Assembly: GCF_010728325.1 (NCBI RefSeq)
Contig: NZ_AP022570.1
Span: forward strand, 5,456,001-5,520,000
Length of the DNA: 64,000 bases
Origin: Mycolicibacterium poriferae
GTDB taxonomy: Bacteria; Actinomycetota; Actinomycetes; Mycobacteriales; Mycobacteriaceae
Direction: 5' to 3'
The stretch's first letter is position 1. The number at the start of each line of letters is the position of its first letter. The notes beneath the pieces are model-generated. The model ran no database searches and had not been told where the DNA came from. It saw nothing but the letters and a program-made list of their open reading frames with translations. Positions 1-6,940 of this stretch are shown piece by piece. Position numbers and translations under genes: made by a program.

Positions 1-1
1 C

Positions 2-232
2 GATTTCCTGACCGTCATCTCCGGCGGTGGCATCACCTGGCCGGAGGACAAGACCCAGCAGGTCATCGAGACCGGGTACGCCGTCTGCCAGGACTGGGCC
101 AACGGGGCCACCTTCGAGCAGGAGGTCGCCGATCTGACCAGCGTCACCAGTTGGTCGGACTATCAGGCGGGCTACTTCATCGGCGCCGCGACCGGCTCGT
201 TCTGCCCCGAGTACGAGTACAAGGTCAGCTGA
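2..232 (+). CDS. DUF732-domain secreted protein, C-terminal part
   Basis: The reading frame enters from the left edge and ends at TGA 230-232, leaving 76 residues. The visible part has two cysteines (in AVCQDW and SFCPEY) and the helical, Trp/Tyr-containing pattern of the mycobacterial DUF732 family: small exported proteins of unknown function whose signal peptide would lie outside the window. A short GC-rich inverted repeat at 257-271 follows the stop but lacks a T-tract. The family call is moderate; the function is unknown. Confidence 0.7.
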   Translation, partial: DFLTVISGGGITWPEDKTQQVIETGYAVCQDWANGATFEQEVADLTSVTSWSDYQAGYFIGAATGSFCPEYEYKVS

Positions 233-302
233 AGCAGCTCTGCTGACGGGGCGTCGCGGCCGGCAAGGCCGTAGCCGCCGGGAACGGTCGGCCGCGGGCG
301 GC

Positions 303-308
303 TAGACT
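303..308 (+). promoter_or_regulatory. Putative -10 box for the small membrane gene and nitrobindin
   Basis: TAGACT fits the mycobacterial TANNNT -10 pattern and lies 8 bases before the GTG at 317, so the transcript would have almost no leader. Confidence 0.4.
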
Positions 309-316
309 TTTCTGCC

Positions 317-415
317 GTGGTGCTGTTCTTCGAGATTCTGCTGGTCGTGGCGGTCGTGGTGATCACCTGGTTCGCGCTGTACGCGGTGTACCGCCTCATC
401 ACCGACGAGTCGTGA
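317..415 (+). CDS. Small single-pass membrane protein (32 aa)
   Basis: A GTG-started frame encodes 32 residues: a hydrophobic stretch of about 20 residues (Leu/Val/Ile/Phe), then Tyr-Arg-Leu and an acidic tail. Its TGA overlaps the GTG of the nitrobindin gene in a GTGA junction (412-415), and a -10-like box lies just upstream. Both facts suggest it is translated and coupled to the next gene. No family recognised; role unknown. Confidence 0.5.
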   Translation: MVLFFEILLVVAVVVITWFALYAVYRLITDES

Positions 416-1041
416 GTTCCGGCGACGAGGCGGTCGCCGCAGCCGCGGCACGCGCCAAGGAGACTGCCGCACGCAACATCCCCGCATTCGGTGACCTGCC
501 GCTGCCGCCCGACACCGCCAATCTTCGCGAAGGCGCCGATCTGGATGATGCGCTGCTCGCACTGCTTCCGCTGGTCGGTGTCTGGCGTGGCGAGGGCGAG
601 GGCCGCGGCAAGGACGGCGATTACCGGTTCGGCCAGCAGATCGTCGTCTCGCACGACGGTGGTGACTACCTGAATTGGGAGGCCCGGTCCTGGCGGCTGG
701 ACGAGTACGGCGAGTACGACAAGCCCGATCTGCGTGAGACCGGCTTCTGGCGGTTCGTCACCGACCCCGCTGATCCGAACGAATCCCAGGCCATCGAGCT
801 GCTGCTGGCCCATTCGGCGGGGTACATCGAGCTGTTCTACGGCCATCCGCTCAATCAGTCCTCGTGGGAACTGGTGACCGATGCGTTGGCCCGCAGCAAG
901 TCGGGGCTCCTCGTCGGCGGCGCCAAACGGCTCTACGGCATCGTCGAGGGCGGCGATCTGGCCTATGTCGAGGAGCGGGTGGACGCCGACGGCGGACTCG
1001 TGCCGCATCTGTCGGCCCGGCTGTCGAGGTTCATCGGCTAG
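412..1041 (+). CDS. Nitrobindin-like heme-binding beta-barrel protein (Rv0813c-type peroxynitrite isomerase)
   Basis: The 209-residue protein closely matches my memory of M. tuberculosis Rv0813c, including [16 protein letters not shown] near residue 50 and a C-terminal [18 protein letters not shown]. The family is a 10-stranded FABP-like barrel (DUF1794/THAP4-like nitrobindin) that binds ferric heme and isomerises peroxynitrite to nitrate; the GxWxGxG motif and the conserved distal His near the C-terminus are visible. Start GTG at 412 overlaps the stop of the small membrane gene; its stop overlaps the next GTG by one base (1041). Cytosolic, probably antioxidant. Confidence 0.9.
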   Translation: MSSGDEAVAAAAARAKETAARNIPAFGDLPLPPDTANLREGADLDDALLALLPLVGVWRGEGEGRGKDGDYRFGQQIVVSHDGGDYLNWEARSWRLDEYGEYDKPDLRETGFWRFVTDPADPNESQAIELLLAHSAGYIELFYGHPLNQSSWELVTDALARSKSGLLVGGAKRLYGIVEGGDLAYVEERVDADGGLVPHLSARLSRFIG

Positions 1042-1316
1042 TGCGGCGCATCAGAGTGTTGGCGGTGTTGGCCGCCGCAGCCACCGTGGCCGCATGTTCG
1101 GGCTCGGCCGAACCGGCGGGTGAGCCCGGTTCCGAATCCACCCCGACTTCGGCGGTGCCCAGCGTCGGCCACGGCTCCCTCGCGTATTGCCTCCGCGAGC
1201 ACGGCGTCTCCGCGGGTCCCGGCCCGATGCCGGGACCCCCTCCCGGCGTGGATGTTCAGACGTGGCACGAGGCGATGTCGGAGTGTTCGTCCCTGGCACC
1301 CGGTCCCGCGGGCTAG
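1041..1316 (+). CDS. Small lipoprotein of unknown function
   Basis: 91 residues from a GTG that shares one base with the nitrobindin stop. The N-terminus has two arginines, a hydrophobic core and a lipobox ending Val-Ala-Ala-Cys (Cys19), so it should be lipidated and exported. The mature part is Ser/Pro/Gly-rich with two further cysteines (LAYCLREHG and MSECSSL), which could form a disulfide. Three-gene co-directional unit with 317 and 412. No domain recognised. Confidence 0.65.
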   Translation: MRRIRVLAVLAAAATVAACSGSAEPAGEPGSESTPTSAVPSVGHGSLAYCLREHGVSAGPGPMPGPPPGVDVQTWHEAMSECSSLAPGPAG

Positions 1317-1358
1317 CAGCCCTCTCAGCTCACCTCTCGGCTCCCGGCAGACATGGAG

Positions 1359-1411
1359 CGGCCCCCGAGCCGTGGTTCCTCGCCGGACAAGGCTGAGGGG
1401 CTCGGGGGCCG
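1359..1411. terminator. Long GC-rich hairpin between convergent genes
   Basis: CGGCCCCCGAGCC at 1359-1371 is perfectly complementary to 1399-1411, giving a 13-bp stem with a 27-base loop. It lies between the lipoprotein (ending 1316) and pabC (ending 1584), where transcription converges. There is no T-tract on either side, so intrinsic termination is only inferred. I see nothing coding in the rest of 1317-1583. Confidence 0.4.
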
Positions 1412-1583
1412 GGTGACTGCGGGGAATTCGCCAGCGCGCACAGGTGCGTCGAGCGCTTCCCGGCGCTGCTAGCTCGCAGCCACCTCACATGTCCATAAGT
1501 CACTCAATTTGTCGGACCACCTCCTTCCCTGTGTACAGGCGACCGTACCCGCGCTTCGCCACCGCGACAACCGATTTAATCTC

Positions 1584-2465
1584 TCAGCGATCGTGCAGGA
1601 TCGCGGCGTCGATCAACGCGGCCATCTCGTCGGCCAGCCGGGCCGACCGCAGCGGCCTGCCGTCGAGGGTGTGGACACGGGCCGCCAACGTGATGCTGGA
1701 CACCAGCCAAACCCCCTCTGCGGCATAGAGATCCGCCGGGGTCAACGCCTGGTAGTCGCAGTCGTAGCCTTTGGTCCGGGCGACCTCGAACAGCGCCTGC
1801 TGAGTGGTTCCCCGCAGAATCGGGTACCAGGGCGGCGGCGTGAGCAGGCAGCTGCGGCCGTCCTCCGAGGTCGTGGCGATCACCACGGTGGAGCGGGGCC
1901 CCTCCAGGATCTGGCCCTCGGCGCTGACGAACACGACGTCTCCTGCGCCGTGGCGTTCGGCATGGCGCAGCGCGGCCATGTTGACCGCGTACGACAGCGT
2001 CTTGGCGCCGGCGAGCAGCCACGGCATGCTGTCGACTCCGACCGCGGGCAGTCCCCGGTCGAGCAGCATCGCCGCCAGGCCGTGGCGGCGCACCTGCGCC
2101 ACCCGGTCCGGGACCGGCCCGACGGTCGCGTAGGAGGTGCCGGTCGGGTCGTGCTCACGACCGCGGCTGTAGACGAGCCTCAGCACGCCTTCACCGCCAC
2201 CGTCGGCGAGCCAACGCTCGGTCGCGATCTGCACCGCCGACCGCCAGCTCGCCGGTTCCGGATCCGGGAGGTCGGCCATGCGGGCGGACTGGGCCAGCCG
2301 CGCCAGGTGAGCCTCGAGCAGACAGGGAGCACCCTGGCGGATCAGCAGCGTCTCGAAGACCCCGTCGCCGCGGACCGCCGCCAGGTCGTCGGCATACAGC
2401 AGCGGCTGCCGTGGATCGTGCAGGCGCCCGTCGAGGGTGACGACGACGCCCGGGGTATCAGCCAT
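1584..2465 (-). CDS. pabC: Aminodeoxychorismate lyase (class IV PLP aminotransferase fold)
   Basis: 293 residues. PabC eliminates pyruvate from 4-amino-4-deoxychorismate to give p-aminobenzoate for folate synthesis. Class IV features: GDGVFETLL near residue 35, the PLP-lysine region AGAKTLSYAVNMAAL near 155, and EGQILEGPRSTV near 185. The related branched-chain or D-amino-acid aminotransferases share this fold, so substrate is inferred from synteny with Rv0812. ATG at 2465; its -10 box overlaps that of the divergent ygfZ. Confidence 0.85.
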   Translation of the reverse strand: MADTPGVVVTLDGRLHDPRQPLLYADDLAAVRGDGVFETLLIRQGAPCLLEAHLARLAQSARMADLPDPEPASWRSAVQIATERWLADGGGEGVLRLVYSRGREHDPTGTSYATVGPVPDRVAQVRRHGLAAMLLDRGLPAVGVDSMPWLLAGAKTLSYAVNMAALRHAERHGAGDVVFVSAEGQILEGPRSTVVIATTSEDGRSCLLTPPPWYPILRGTTQQALFEVARTKGYDCDYQALTPADLYAAEGVWLVSSITLAARVHTLDGRPLRSARLADEMAALIDAAILHDR

Positions 2466-2471
2466 GAAGCA

Positions 2472-2477
2472 ATCGTA
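2472..2477 (-). promoter_or_regulatory. -10 box of pabC, leaderless
   Basis: On the minus strand TACGAT lies exactly 6 bases before the pabC ATG (2465). It shares two bases with the opposing -10 box of ygfZ. Confidence 0.55.
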
Positions 2478-2481
2478 GAGT
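2476..2481 (+). promoter_or_regulatory. -10 box of ygfZ, leaderless
   Basis: TAGAGT lies 6 bases before the ATG at 2488. Bases 2476-2477 (TA) also belong to the opposing pabC -10 box. Confidence 0.55.
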
Positions 2482-2487
2482 TGAGGG

Positions 2488-3570
2488 ATGTCTGCAGTTC
2501 CCGCTCCCGACCCCGGACCCGACGCCGGCGCGGTGTGGCATCACGGTGACCCGTTCGGCGAACAGCGCGCCGCCGCTGACGGCGCGGTGGTCATCGACCG
2601 GTCGCATCGCACAGTGCTGTCGCTGACCGGCCCGGAACGTCAGTCCTGGCTGCACACCATCTCCAGCCAGCACGTCAGTGCGCTGCCGGAGGGCGCGGTC
2701 ACCCAGAACCTGAGCTTGGACGGGCAGGGCCGTGTCGAGGATCACTGGTGGCAGACCGAGCTGGCCGAACGAACCGTTCTCGATACCGAGGGATGGCGTG
2801 GCGAGGCCCTGCTCGGCTTCCTGCGCAAGATGATCTTCTGGGCTGACGTGACGGTCGAGCCGGCCGATCTGGCGGTGTTGACGCTGCTCGGCCCGGGGGT
2901 CGCCGATCCCGCGGTGCTCGCCGCACTCGGGGTGACGACGTTGCCTGCGGAAAGCACCGCGGTCGCGCTGCCCGGCGGTGGCTTCGTGCGCCGCATCCCG
3001 AGCACCATCCCCGAGCTGGACGTCCTGGTCCCGACATCTGAAGCTGCGGACCTGCGCAAACGGCTGGTCGCCGCCGGGGTGCGCCCGGCCGGGGTCTGGG
3101 CCTATGAGGCGCATCGTGTCACCGAGCTGCGCCCGCGGCTGGGAGTCGACACCGACGAGCGGACGATTCCGCACGAAGCGGGTTGGATCGGCGGTCCCGG
3201 TGTCGGCGCGGTGCATCTGGAGAAGGGTTGCTACCGCGGGCAGGAGACCGTCGCGCGAGTCCACAACCTGGGCAAACCGCCCCGCATGCTGGTGCTGCTG
3301 CACCTCGACGGCGCCGCCGACCGTCCCGCGCCCGGCGACCCTCTACTGGCGGCGGGTCGCCCCGTAGGTCGGTTGGGCACCGTCGTCGACCACGTCGATG
3401 AGGGGCTCATCGCGTTGGTCCTGGTCAAGCGTGGCCTGCCGGCGGATACCGAGCTGACCACCGGGGGCGAGTCCGCCGTCCCCGCGGCTATCGACCCGGA
3501 TTCTGTGCCACCCGCCGACGCGGTCGGCGCAGGCAGGCTGGCCGTCGAGCGGCTCCGCGGAACACGGTGA
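2488..3570 (+). CDS. ygfZ: Folate-binding Fe-S cluster assembly factor YgfZ/IBA57-like
   Basis: 360 residues. The family signature KGCYRGQE is present near residue 248 (from about 3226), within the GcvT-like fold. YgfZ proteins bind tetrahydrofolate and support maturation or repair of [4Fe-4S] enzymes. Ortholog of Rv0811c by position. It is head to head with pabC, which makes the PABA moiety of folate, a functional link between the two. The start is fixed by the leaderless promoter. Confidence 0.88.
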   Translation: MSAVPAPDPGPDAGAVWHHGDPFGEQRAAADGAVVIDRSHRTVLSLTGPERQSWLHTISSQHVSALPEGAVTQNLSLDGQGRVEDHWWQTELAERTVLDTEGWRGEALLGFLRKMIFWADVTVEPADLAVLTLLGPGVADPAVLAALGVTTLPAESTAVALPGGGFVRRIPSTIPELDVLVPTSEAADLRKRLVAAGVRPAGVWAYEAHRVTELRPRLGVDTDERTIPHEAGWIGGPGVGAVHLEKGCYRGQETVARVHNLGKPPRMLVLLHLDGAADRPAPGDPLLAAGRPVGRLGTVVDHVDEGLIALVLVKRGLPADTELTTGGESAVPAAIDPDSVPPADAVGAGRLAVERLRGTR

Positions 3571-3701
3571 GCAGGACCACAGGACTCTGAGCACCCGGGC
3601 CTGCCAGCACCACGGCCTCCGGCACGGTAAGGTGTGGACAGGAAAATAAACACACTCAGATCGGAGCCGCCTGTTCATTGGGCCGCTCCGTTATTGCGCG
3701 A

Positions 3702-3713
3702 GGGGGTTCCCCC
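3702..3713 (+). promoter_or_regulatory. G/C inverted repeat covering the DUF3073 ribosome binding site
   Basis: GGGGGTTCCCCC ends immediately before the ATG at 3714 and contains the only SD-like bases (GAGGGGG). Pairing of the two arms would hide the ribosome site. A regulatory role is inferred. Confidence 0.3.
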
Positions 3714-3899
3714 ATGGGCCGCGGCCGGGCAAAGGCAAAGCAGACCAAGGTTGCTCGTGAGCTCAAATACAGCTCACCGCAGACCGATTTCGAGCGGCTT
3801 CAGCGCGAGCTGTCAGGCGCTTCCGACGATGACCGTTTCAACGGCAGCGACGGTGCACCCGACGAAGGCTGGGCGGACGAGGACGACTGGCGGCGCTGA
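3714..3899 (+). CDS. DUF3073 small basic/acidic protein (Rv0810c-like)
   Basis: 61 residues: a basic N-terminus (MGRGRAKAKQTKVARELKY) followed by an acidic tail ending DEDDWRR. This layout is characteristic of actinobacterial DUF3073, which has no assigned function. Start ATG at 3714, preceded by a 5' region of roughly 140 bases with no gene. A good intrinsic terminator follows 3 bases after the stop, so it is probably transcribed alone. Confidence 0.85.
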   Translation: MGRGRAKAKQTKVARELKYSSPQTDFERLQRELSGASDDDRFNGSDGAPDEGWADEDDWRR

Positions 3900-3902
3900 T
3901 CG

Positions 3903-3927
3903 AGCGCCGGTCGGCGCTTTGTTCTTC
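3903..3927 (+). terminator. Intrinsic terminator after the DUF3073 gene
   Basis: AGCGCCG-GT-CGGCGCT (3903-3918) forms a 7-bp GC stem and is followed by TTTGTTCTT, a T-rich tract. It sits between convergent genes. Confidence 0.65.
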
Positions 3928-3988
3928 AGGATCCGGGTTATTCAGGATCTGGGGTGTTCAGAATCTGGGGTGTTCAGAATCTGGGGTG
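3925..3988. repeat. Four tandem 16-bp repeats derived from the purM 3' end
   Basis: Units at 3925-3940, 3941-3956, 3957-3972 and 3973-3988 share TTCAGRATCYGGGGTG; the last two are identical and the first is the most diverged. The unit at 3973-3988 is the end of purM itself: read on the minus strand it encodes His-Pro-Arg-Phe-stop. The other three are downstream copies including the stop codon. Confidence 0.9.
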
Positions 3989-5047
3989 TTGACCCACCAG
4001 CTCGGCGCGTGACCCGTCCTTGCTGCCCTTCATGACGGTTCCGAGGGGCCAACAGTTCAGGTGACGCGCGGTCAGCACGGCCAGCGCACGGTCGGTGTCC
4101 TCGGCAGCCACCACGGCCACCATCCCGACGCCCATGTTGAACGTCTTCTCCATCTCGGCACGCTCGATGCGCCCGCGCTGGGCGATCATGCCGAACACCG
4201 GTGCAGGCGTCCAGGTGCCCCGGTCCAGCTCGGCCACCAGGCCGTGCGGAATCACCCGCTCGAGGTTGCCGGCCAGACCCCCGCCGGTGACATGGCAGAA
4301 GGTCCGCACCTGCGTCTCGGCTGCCAGCGCCAGGCAGTCCTTGGTGTAGATGCGGGTGGGCTCGAGCAATTCCTCACCCAGGGTTCTGCCGAACTCCTCG
4401 ACGTGACCGGCCAGATTCATGTGGTCGATCTCGAGCAGCACGTGGCGGGCCAGCGAGTACCCGTTGGAATGCAGCCCGGTCGAGGCCATCGCGATGAGCA
4501 CGTCGCCGGGTTTGACCCGGTCGGGTCCCAACACGTCGTCGGCCTCCACGACGCCGACCCCGGTCGCTGAGATGTCGTAGTGATCCGGTGCCATCAGGCC
4601 GGGGTGTTCGGCGGTCTCCCCACCCAACAGCGCGCACCCGGCCAGCACGCAACCGTCGGCGATTCCGGAGACGATCTCGGCGACCCGTTCGGGCACGGTG
4701 CGTCCGACGGCGATGTAGTCCTGCAGGAACAGCGGCTCGGCTCCACACACCACGAGGTCGTCGACGACCATGGCGACCAGGTCGATGCCGACCGTGTCGT
4801 GCTTGTCCATGGCCTGTGCGACCGCCAGCTTGGTTCCCACGCCGTCCGTTGACGAGGCCAGGAGCGGCTCCCGGTAGTCGCCGCGGAGCGCGAACATGCC
4901 CGCGAAGCCGCCCAGGCCGCCGCGTACCTCGGGCCTGGTGGCCTTCTGGGCTAGCGGCTTGAAGAGTTCGACGGCGCGGTCACCGGCTTCGATGTCCACT
5001 CCTGCCGACGCATAGGAAATGCCGTGTTGTTCGGCGCGCTCGGTCAT
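3974..5047 (-). CDS. purM: Phosphoribosylformylglycinamidine cyclo-ligase (AIR synthetase)
   Basis: 357 residues. PurM closes the imidazole ring: FGAM plus ATP gives AIR (step 5). Hallmarks include SYASAGVDIEAG at the N-terminus, the ATP-binding STDGVGTKL near residue 66, DLVVCGAEPLFLQDY, LLGGETAEHPG and the C-terminal HVTGGGLAGNLERV. ATG at 5047 is chosen because SYASAGVDI follows at the usual spacing; a longer frame exists. A TAACCT box ends 8 bases upstream. The last four codons and stop lie in a tandem repeat. Confidence 0.96.
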   Translation of the reverse strand: MTERAEQHGISYASAGVDIEAGDRAVELFKPLAQKATRPEVRGGLGGFAGMFALRGDYREPLLASSTDGVGTKLAVAQAMDKHDTVGIDLVAMVVDDLVVCGAEPLFLQDYIAVGRTVPERVAEIVSGIADGCVLAGCALLGGETAEHPGLMAPDHYDISATGVGVVEADDVLGPDRVKPGDVLIAMASTGLHSNGYSLARHVLLEIDHMNLAGHVEEFGRTLGEELLEPTRIYTKDCLALAAETQVRTFCHVTGGGLAGNLERVIPHGLVAELDRGTWTPAPVFGMIAQRGRIERAEMEKTFNMGVGMVAVVAAEDTDRALAVLTARHLNCWPLGTVMKGSKDGSRAELVGQHPRF

Positions 5048-5055
5048 CGAGACAA

Positions 5056-5061
5056 AGGTTA
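5056..5061 (-). promoter_or_regulatory. Putative purM -10 box
   Basis: TAACCT on the minus strand, 8 bases upstream of the purM ATG, implies a leader of only one or two bases. Confidence 0.4.
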
Positions 5062-5095
5062 CCGTTCGGCGACTGCGGCCGGTATGCACCGGTCG

Positions 5096-5722
5096 TCAGC
5101 CGACGTGGCGATTCAGCCATTCGTTGAGCGGCGCGGCCGCGCGCAGCGCGGTGACCACGCGATCCTTGGCCTTGCGGGTGCCGAGCCACGCACCGACGGG
5201 CCACGATTTCATCATCGCGATGCCTTTGTGGCGCAGCAGCTCGATGCGCGGATGATCCTTGGGAAAGCCACGGGGCGCTGTCTTGAGCACCTCGTGGGCC
5301 ATCGTCTGATAGCCGGCTCGGTGCAGGTCGGCGACGATGGCCGCCAGTTCGGCACCGGTGTCGTCGGCGTCAACAGCGGCGCGGAAGCGCGTCAGCGCCG
5401 CCGGTTCGGGCATGTAGAGCCCGCTGCCCACCGACAGGCCGTCGGCGGAGAAGGACACGTACCCACTGCCGAGGGTGGCCGCGCAGGTGGTCTTGTACGG
5501 CGTCTTGTCGGCGCTGAACCGCACGTCGCGGTAGGGCCGGAACAGTCTGCCCTCGCCGAACTCGTCGGCCAGTTCGGCCAGCAGCTCTTCCATCGGCGCC
5601 TTGACCTGCCGTTCGTAGACCGCCTTGTGCTCCTGCCAGTACACCTTGGAGTTGTCGGCCTCGAGGCCTTCGTAGAACTCGACGGCTTCGATCGGCCATC
5701 CCCGGAACGCCATACCGATCAT
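5096..5722 (-). CDS. DUF2461 family protein (TIGR02453)
   Basis: 208 residues. Family features: FYEGLEADNSKVYWQEHK near the N-terminus, RPYRDVRFSADKTPYKT near residue 62, SADGLSVGSGLYMPEPAAL near 92 and GFPKDHPRIELLRHKG near 150. DUF2461 is widespread and uncharacterised. It lies 48 bases upstream of purM on the same strand, so read-through into purM is possible. Start ATG at 5722, with a second ATG three codons in. Confidence 0.85.
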   Translation of the reverse strand: MIGMAFRGWPIEAVEFYEGLEADNSKVYWQEHKAVYERQVKAPMEELLAELADEFGEGRLFRPYRDVRFSADKTPYKTTCAATLGSGYVSFSADGLSVGSGLYMPEPAALTRFRAAVDADDTGAELAAIVADLHRAGYQTMAHEVLKTAPRGFPKDHPRIELLRHKGIAMMKSWPVGAWLGTRKAKDRVVTALRAAAPLNEWLNRHVG

Positions 5723-5831
5723 TGTGGGGTTCCCGCGCGGTTAGTCGGGTGGGGTTGCGGGCAATCCAGGTCCGCATCGGCAACGAAAGCCTCTACAGAG
5801 CATTTCGGCGACATCGACGGACGGAGCGGTA

Positions 5832-6809
5832 GTGACGGCTCAACTTCAGTGCCTGGTGACGGGCGCGACCGGCTACATCGGGGGCCGCCTGGTGCCCGAA
5901 CTGCTCCGCCGCGGCCACCAGGTCCGGGCGATGGCGCGCAAACCCGCCAAACTCGACCGCGCCGACTGGCGCGACCAGGTCGAGGTCGTGCGCGGGGATC
6001 TGACCGAACCCGAATCCTTGACCGCGGCGTTCCAGGGCATGGACGTCGTCTATTACCTGGTCCATTCGATGGGCACGTCGCGCGACTTCGTCGCCGAGGA
6101 GAGGCGTTCGGCGCAGAACGTGGCCGCCGCCGCCAAGGAGGCCGGGGTGCGCCGGGTGGTGTACCTCAGCGGGCTGCATCCGCCCGGTACGTCGCTGTCG
6201 CGCCACCTCGCCTCGCGGGTCGAGGTCGGCGAGATCCTGATGGAGTCATCCGTGGAAGCGGTCGTGCTGCAGGCCGGCATCGTGATCGGGTCGGGTTCGG
6301 CGTCGTTCGAGATGGTCCGTCACCTGACCGACCGGCTCCCGGTGATGACCACCCCGAAGTGGGTGCACAACATGATCCAGCCGATCGCCATCGGCGACGT
6401 GCTGTACTACCTGGCCGAGGCGGCCACCGCGCAGGTGCCCGAGTCCCGTACCTGGGACATCGGCGGGCCGGACGCCATGGAGTACGGCGACGCGATGCAG
6501 GGGTACGCCGACGTGGCCGGGCTCCGGCGGCGAGTGATGGTGGTGCTGCCGTTCCTGACGCCGACGATCGCGAGCTGGTGGGTGGGGCTGGTCACCCCGA
6601 TCCCCTCGGGGCTGGCCCGTCCGCTGGTCGAATCGCTCGAATGCGACGCGGTGTGCCATGAGCACGACATCGACACCGTGATCCCGCGACCGCCGGGTGG
6701 TCTGACCGGCTATCTCGATTCGGTGCGCCAGGCGCTGAGTTCGGAGGGCTCCGGCGGCGAAGGCGGCCGACGGCACCTGCTGCGGTTCAGCCCCACCGCG
6801 CCGGAATGA
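5832..6809 (+). CDS. Atypical SDR / NAD(P)H-binding (NmrA-YbjT-like) protein
   Basis: 325 residues. The N-terminal VTGATGYIGGRLVPELLRRGH is the extended-SDR TGxxGxxG nucleotide-binding motif; AMARKPAKL follows strand 2, a position typical of NADP-preferring proteins. Further motifs are GDLTEPESL and VVYLSGLHPPG, but no YxxxK pair is evident, as in NmrA/YbjT-type atypical SDRs. C-terminal hydrophobic stretches resemble the DUF2867-linked group. GTG start at 5832 preceded by GGAG. Substrate unknown. Confidence 0.8.
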   Translation: MTAQLQCLVTGATGYIGGRLVPELLRRGHQVRAMARKPAKLDRADWRDQVEVVRGDLTEPESLTAAFQGMDVVYYLVHSMGTSRDFVAEERRSAQNVAAAAKEAGVRRVVYLSGLHPPGTSLSRHLASRVEVGEILMESSVEAVVLQAGIVIGSGSASFEMVRHLTDRLPVMTTPKWVHNMIQPIAIGDVLYYLAEAATAQVPESRTWDIGGPDAMEYGDAMQGYADVAGLRRRVMVVLPFLTPTIASWWVGLVTPIPSGLARPLVESLECDAVCHEHDIDTVIPRPPGGLTGYLDSVRQALSSEGSGGEGGRRHLLRFSPTAPE

Positions 6810-6810
6810 G

Positions 6811-6940
6811 CTAGGGCCGGCGCTGGATCGATGACGCCGCTAGGGCCGGCGCTGGATCGATGACGCCGCTAGGGCCGGCGCTGAGTCGATGACGCCGCTA
6901 GGGCCGGCGCTGGATCGATGACGCCGCTAGGGCCGGCGTA
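6811..6940. repeat. 29-bp tandem repeats (4 full plus a partial) at the purF 3' end
   Basis: Full units occupy 6811-6839, 6840-6868, 6869-6897 and 6898-6926. Three are identical and the third has a two-base difference (CTGAGTCG for CTGGATCG). The partial unit 6927-6940 is the end of purF. Each unit contains CTAGGGCCGGCG, which on the minus strand is the last two codons plus stop of purF, and a CGGCG/CGCCG inverted repeat. Confidence 0.92.

Noticed and set aside
1444..1728. A plus-strand ORF in the gap after the lipoprotein
   Set aside because: It overlaps the pabC 3' end on the opposite strand, has no ribosome site and an unstructured composition.
5024..6661. A long plus-strand open frame of more than 500 codons across 5.0-6.7 kb
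   Set aside because: It runs antisense to the DUF2461 gene and then through the SDR gene in another frame. Its composition is Arg/Gly-rich as expected of GC-rich shadow frames, and it matches no family.
6811..6940. A possible CRISPR array at the 29-bp repeats
   Set aside because: The units are directly contiguous with no variable spacers and are derived from the purF 3' end. No cas genes are nearby.
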